Assembly: GCA_002348345.1 (NCBI GenBank)
Contig: DEAY01000132.1
Coordinates: 1-8,686, forward strand
Length of the DNA stretch: 8,686 bases
Direction of reading: 5' to 3'
Origin: Verrucomicrobia bacterium UBA2970
Lineage (GTDB): Bacteria > Verrucomicrobiota > Verrucomicrobiia > Limisphaerales > AAA164-E04
Shown: positions 6,631-8,686 of the stretch, piece by piece
Position numbering within the stretch: the first letter of the stretch is position 1
Layout of the letters: each line of letters begins with the position of its first letter
Made by a program: the position numbers and the translations under genes
The notes under the pieces: generated by a model
The model's database searches: none
What the model was told of the DNA's origin: nothing
The model's input: only the letters and a program-made list of their open reading frames with translations

Positions 6631-7239
6631 ATGAAGCTTGAAGTGTTCTCCGACTACGTGTGACCGTGGTGCTACCTCTGCACCGTGCGTGTGGAACGGC
6701 TCTACCAACAATATGAATTGGAGCTGAGGTGGACCCATTTCCCGCTCCATCCCGAGACCCCCCTCGAAGGGAAGACGTTGGAGGAGCTGTTCGCGGGGCG
6801 GGGAATGGATCTTCCGGCGGCCAAGGCTCGGATGGTGGAGTTGATGGCCGCGGAGGGCCTGGACTACGGTGATCGAACGATGACGTTTAACAGTCGTCTG
6901 GCGCAGGAATTGGGCGCGTTTGCCTCGGACCGTCTTCCGGAGATCCATCAGGCGCTCTTCCGGGCCTATTTTGTCGAGGGAAAGAATCTTGCCCGGACCG
7001 AGGTGCTCCTAGAGGCGGGCTTGAGGGTGGGTCTGAGTCGGGAGGAGATGAACGAGGTTCTCGATGGGCGACGGATGGAAGGCGTGGTGGACGCCGACTG
7101 GAGACGCTGTCATGAAAAAGGGGTGACCGGCGTGCCGACGTTTCGCGTGGGCGATGCGATGGCGGTCGGTGCTCTGGCGTATGAACAGCTGGAGGCGTTT
7201 TTGATCCGTGCGGGAGCGGTGAAACGATCGATTTCATGA
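6631..7239 (+). CDS. Probable selenoprotein: DsbA/FrnE-like thiol-disulfide oxidoreductase with UPWC active site
   Basis: Read from ATG 6631 with TGA 6661-6663 as selenocysteine, the protein has 202 residues and ends at TGA 7237-7239. It begins MKLEVFSDYV, then U11-P12-W13-C14-Y-L-C17. This is the first strand and catalytic motif of FrnE-like DsbA proteins, where the family normally has SD-V-CPWCY; TGA falls exactly on the first, nucleophilic Cys. The FPLHPETPLEG segment, a helical insert, and TGVPTF with cis-Pro169 follow in the same frame. No signal peptide, so it is probably a cytoplasmic thiol-disulfide or peroxide-linked redox enzyme; substrate unknown. Calling the gene from GTG 6685 would remove the catalytic motif and the first strand of the thioredoxin fold. 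Alternatives are a nonsense mutation or a sequencing error from TGC/TGT. The intact frame and the precise Cys position favour selenocysteine. TGA is a stop for other genes here, so code reassignment is unlikely. Confidence 0.85.
6683..6699 (+). promoter_or_regulatory. Candidate bacterial SECIS hairpin downstream of the Sec TGA
   Basis: CCGU (6683-6686) pairs with ACGG (6696-6699) around a 9-base loop that begins with G (6687). The loop starts 23 nt after the TGA, within the usual bacterial SECIS spacing, and a G in the first two loop positions is the usual requirement. A lower pairing, UGGU 6667-6670 with ACCA 6704-6707, could extend it across an asymmetric internal loop. A competing hairpin, 6665-6672 with 6680-6687 (8 bp, two G-U), is more stable but its loop starts too early and lacks the G. 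No folding program was run. Confidence 0.45.
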
Positions 7240-7301
7240 CGGTTTTTTCTGAAGGGACACGGGATGCTTGTCCAAGGCAGTCATTGATTTTGAAGGGGGC
7301 C

Positions 7302-8609
7302 ATGGAGGGAGTGCGATGCCTGGCCCTTGTCTTCGCGTTGCTGGCCAGTGGGTGGTGCGAAGGGGCAGGGTTTCGAGCGTCGGCGGTCCGGGTGGAGATT
7401 ACCCCCAAGACGCCGCAATGGCTGCATGGATACGGCCCCCGGAAATCAGAGGGGGTTCACGATCCAATTTTCCATCGAATCGTGGCGATGGATGACGGCA
7501 CCACGCAGGTCTTTTGGATCGTCAGTGATATTTGCACGGTCACTCCGTCCTTCAGAGACGCAATCTGTGAGCGATTGCGGAGGGAATCAGGGATTCATCC
7601 CGACCAGGTGTGGTGGATGAGCACACACACTCATTCCGCCCCCCACGTGGGGCCCCAGGATCTCGGTCAGCTTTTCGGGAAGACGTTGGGGGATCGCTTT
7701 TCGATGACCCATGATGAGGGGCACTGGGCGTTTGTCGCCGATGGATTGGTGAGCGGTGTGCAGAAGGCTCGAGCCGAGCTGCGACCGGCTCGATTTGGGA
7801 TGGAAGTGGGGAGGTCTGAAGCGAATGTCAATCGCCGCGAACGCCGTGGGAGCCAGATCGTGTTGGGAAATGATCCGGAGGGGGTCGTGGATCAACAGCT
7901 TGGTTTGATCCGGTTGGAATCCACCGGGGGGGCGTTGATCGCGCTGGTCGCGAACTACGCGGTTCACGCCACGGCGCTTGGCGGTGTGAACCGGCTGATC
8001 AGTGGCGATGTTCCCGGCAGGGTGTCGGCCTACGTGGAATCCCAGGTCGGGGGGATGACGCTGTTTGTCAATGGGGCGGAAGGCAACGTTGGGCCCCGCT
8101 ACAATGTCGGGGGAGATTTCGAGCATCCCAGCTGGGCCGCCTATGATCACTTGCTGGGCGACGTCATTCTGGAACTGGACCGGTCGATTCGAGAAAAGGA
8201 GAACGGATTGACGGACGGCGTACGGTTGCGGGCGGACAAAACCACGGTCGTCACGCGAAGAAAGCCAGGACTGGGTTGGCTTGAGGAGTTGTCCGCCTAC
8301 TCAACGCAAACCGCCGATGGGGAGCCGGGTGTCAAGATTCCCATCTGGTCCATCGTGGTCAACGACAGCACGGCGATTTGGGGCGCTCCCCTGGAATTGT
8401 TCTGCGAAATCGCGATCGCCATCCGCCGGGACTCGCCGTTCGACCACACGCTTTATTTTGGGTTGACCAACGGTTCCTTGCTTTATCTGCCGACGGCCCA
8501 GGCGTTCGAGGAGGGGGGCTATGAAACCGGCGTGACCCCCTACACGCCTGATGCGGAGGGGGATGTGGTTCGCGCCGTGGGACGGCATCTTCGCCGCCAG
8601 GCCCGTTAA
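7302..8609 (+). CDS. Secreted neutral/alkaline ceramidase N-terminal-like domain protein
   Basis: 435 residues from ATG 7302, which opens directly on a signal peptide (CLALVFALLASGW, about residues 6-18). An in-frame ATG at 7236 overlaps the previous stop as ATGA but would place 22 polar residues before that signal, so 7302 is preferred; GAAGG (7292-7296) is its likely ribosome binding site. WC in the signal region does not make a good lipobox. The mature domain matches the ceramidase N-terminal family: FRASAVRVEITP at the start, THTHSAPH with H109 and H111 as likely zinc ligands, NYAVHAT with H222, SGDVPG, and NGAEGNVGP at 257-265. The C-terminal GLTNGSLLYLPTAQAFEEGGYE is also typical. True neutral ceramidases cleave the ceramide amide bond using a Ser in a GDVSPN-type motif; here the equivalent reads GNVGPR, without Ser. 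It is therefore a metal-dependent hydrolase relative of unknown substrate. It follows the Sec-DsbA gene by 62 bases and may share its transcript. Confidence 0.87.
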   Translation: MEGVRCLALVFALLASGWCEGAGFRASAVRVEITPKTPQWLHGYGPRKSEGVHDPIFHRIVAMDDGTTQVFWIVSDICTVTPSFRDAICERLRRESGIHPDQVWWMSTHTHSAPHVGPQDLGQLFGKTLGDRFSMTHDEGHWAFVADGLVSGVQKARAELRPARFGMEVGRSEANVNRRERRGSQIVLGNDPEGVVDQQLGLIRLESTGGALIALVANYAVHATALGGVNRLISGDVPGRVSAYVESQVGGMTLFVNGAEGNVGPRYNVGGDFEHPSWAAYDHLLGDVILELDRSIREKENGLTDGVRLRADKTTVVTRRKPGLGWLEELSAYSTQTADGEPGVKIPIWSIVVNDSTAIWGAPLELFCEIAIAIRRDSPFDHTLYFGLTNGSLLYLPTAQAFEEGGYETGVTPYTPDAEGDVVRAVGRHLRRQAR

Positions 8610-8636
8610 TGCAACGATGAGGTCTCGGGTCGCGGC

Positions 8637-8686
8637 CTAACCGTCGATGATCGCGTTGAGCGTGTGGCTCGGCCGCATGGCGGCGG
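8637..8686 (-). CDS. C-terminal tail of a gene running off the window, probably monomeric NADP-dependent isocitrate dehydrogenase
   Basis: Reading leftward on the minus strand from the window edge gives AAMRPSHTLNAIIDG and then TAG at 8637-8639. The pattern A-(M/I)-R-P-S-x-T-(L/F)-N-A resembles the extreme C-terminus of monomeric (about 740-residue) NADP-isocitrate dehydrogenases, which oxidise isocitrate to 2-oxoglutarate in the TCA cycle. Only 16 codons are visible, so the call is tentative. The gene converges on the ceramidase-like gene with only 27 bases between stops and no visible terminator. Confidence 0.5.
   Translation of the reverse strand, partial: AAMRPSHTLNAIIDG

Noticed and set aside
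6661..6663. TGA as a reassigned sense codon (genetic code 4 or 25)
   Set aside because: TGA is the natural stop of three genes in the window at positions that fit family length, so global reassignment is unlikely.
6685..7239. Shorter oxidoreductase starting at GTG 6685
   Set aside because: It lacks the catalytic motif and the first strand of the fold, has no Shine-Dalgarno, and sits inside the candidate SECIS. The ATG at 6631 gives the family N-terminus.
7236..7301. ATGA-overlap start for the ceramidase-like gene
   Set aside because: It would put 22 polar residues before the signal peptide. The ATG at 7302 opens directly on the signal peptide and has a nearby GAAGG.

Overview
The window looks like chromosomal DNA from a member of the Planctomycetota/Verrucomicrobiota (PVC) group. 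Evidence: a large planctomycete-type cytochrome c/PSD-domain protein translationally coupled to a DUF1552 protein, a secreted sulfatase, a secreted ceramidase-domain protein, and GC-rich coding sequence. The exact phylum cannot be fixed from this piece. TGA ends three genes here (2680-2682, 6488-6490, 7237-7239), so the standard bacterial code applies.

Layout. 22-2682 (+): exported multidomain protein with a c-type haem motif near each end (PSCyt1-like, DUF1587, DUF1595, DUF1592, DUF1588, DUF1585). 2679-4097 (+): Tat-signal DUF1552 protein, start overlapping the previous stop (ATGA). 4098-4318: convergent gap with no clear terminator. 4319-5722 (-): secreted sulfatase with a non-canonical formylglycine motif and a promoter-like pair placed so that its mRNA may be leaderless. 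5723-6037: divergent intergenic region with a perfect 7-bp inverted repeat. 6038-6490 (+): SRPBCC ligand-binding-like protein. 6491-6630: promoter-like pair and a strong Shine-Dalgarno. 6631-7239 (+): thioredoxin-fold DsbA/FrnE-like oxidoreductase interrupted by an in-frame TGA. 7302-8609 (+): secreted protein with a neutral ceramidase N-terminal-like domain. 8637-8686 (-): C-terminal tail of a gene running off the window, resembling monomeric NADP-isocitrate dehydrogenase.

The main discovery is the gene at 6631-7239. Its eleventh codon is TGA at exactly the place where homologues carry the first cysteine of the catalytic CPWC motif, and reading continues in the same frame through the cis-proline loop to a normal stop. 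The best explanation is a selenoprotein with a UPWC active site. Standard gene calling would start it at GTG 6685 and lose the active site. A 4-bp hairpin whose loop begins with G lies 23 nt after the TGA and is a candidate bacterial SECIS element; a more stable alternative hairpin overlaps it. The Sec machinery (selA, selB, selC, selD) is not in the window, so the claim needs genome-level and homologue checks.

The rest fits a heterotroph that exports proteins for polymer or lipid breakdown: haem/PSD protein plus DUF1552 partner, sulfatase and ceramidase-like hydrolase. No shared pathway can be demonstrated from the sequence.
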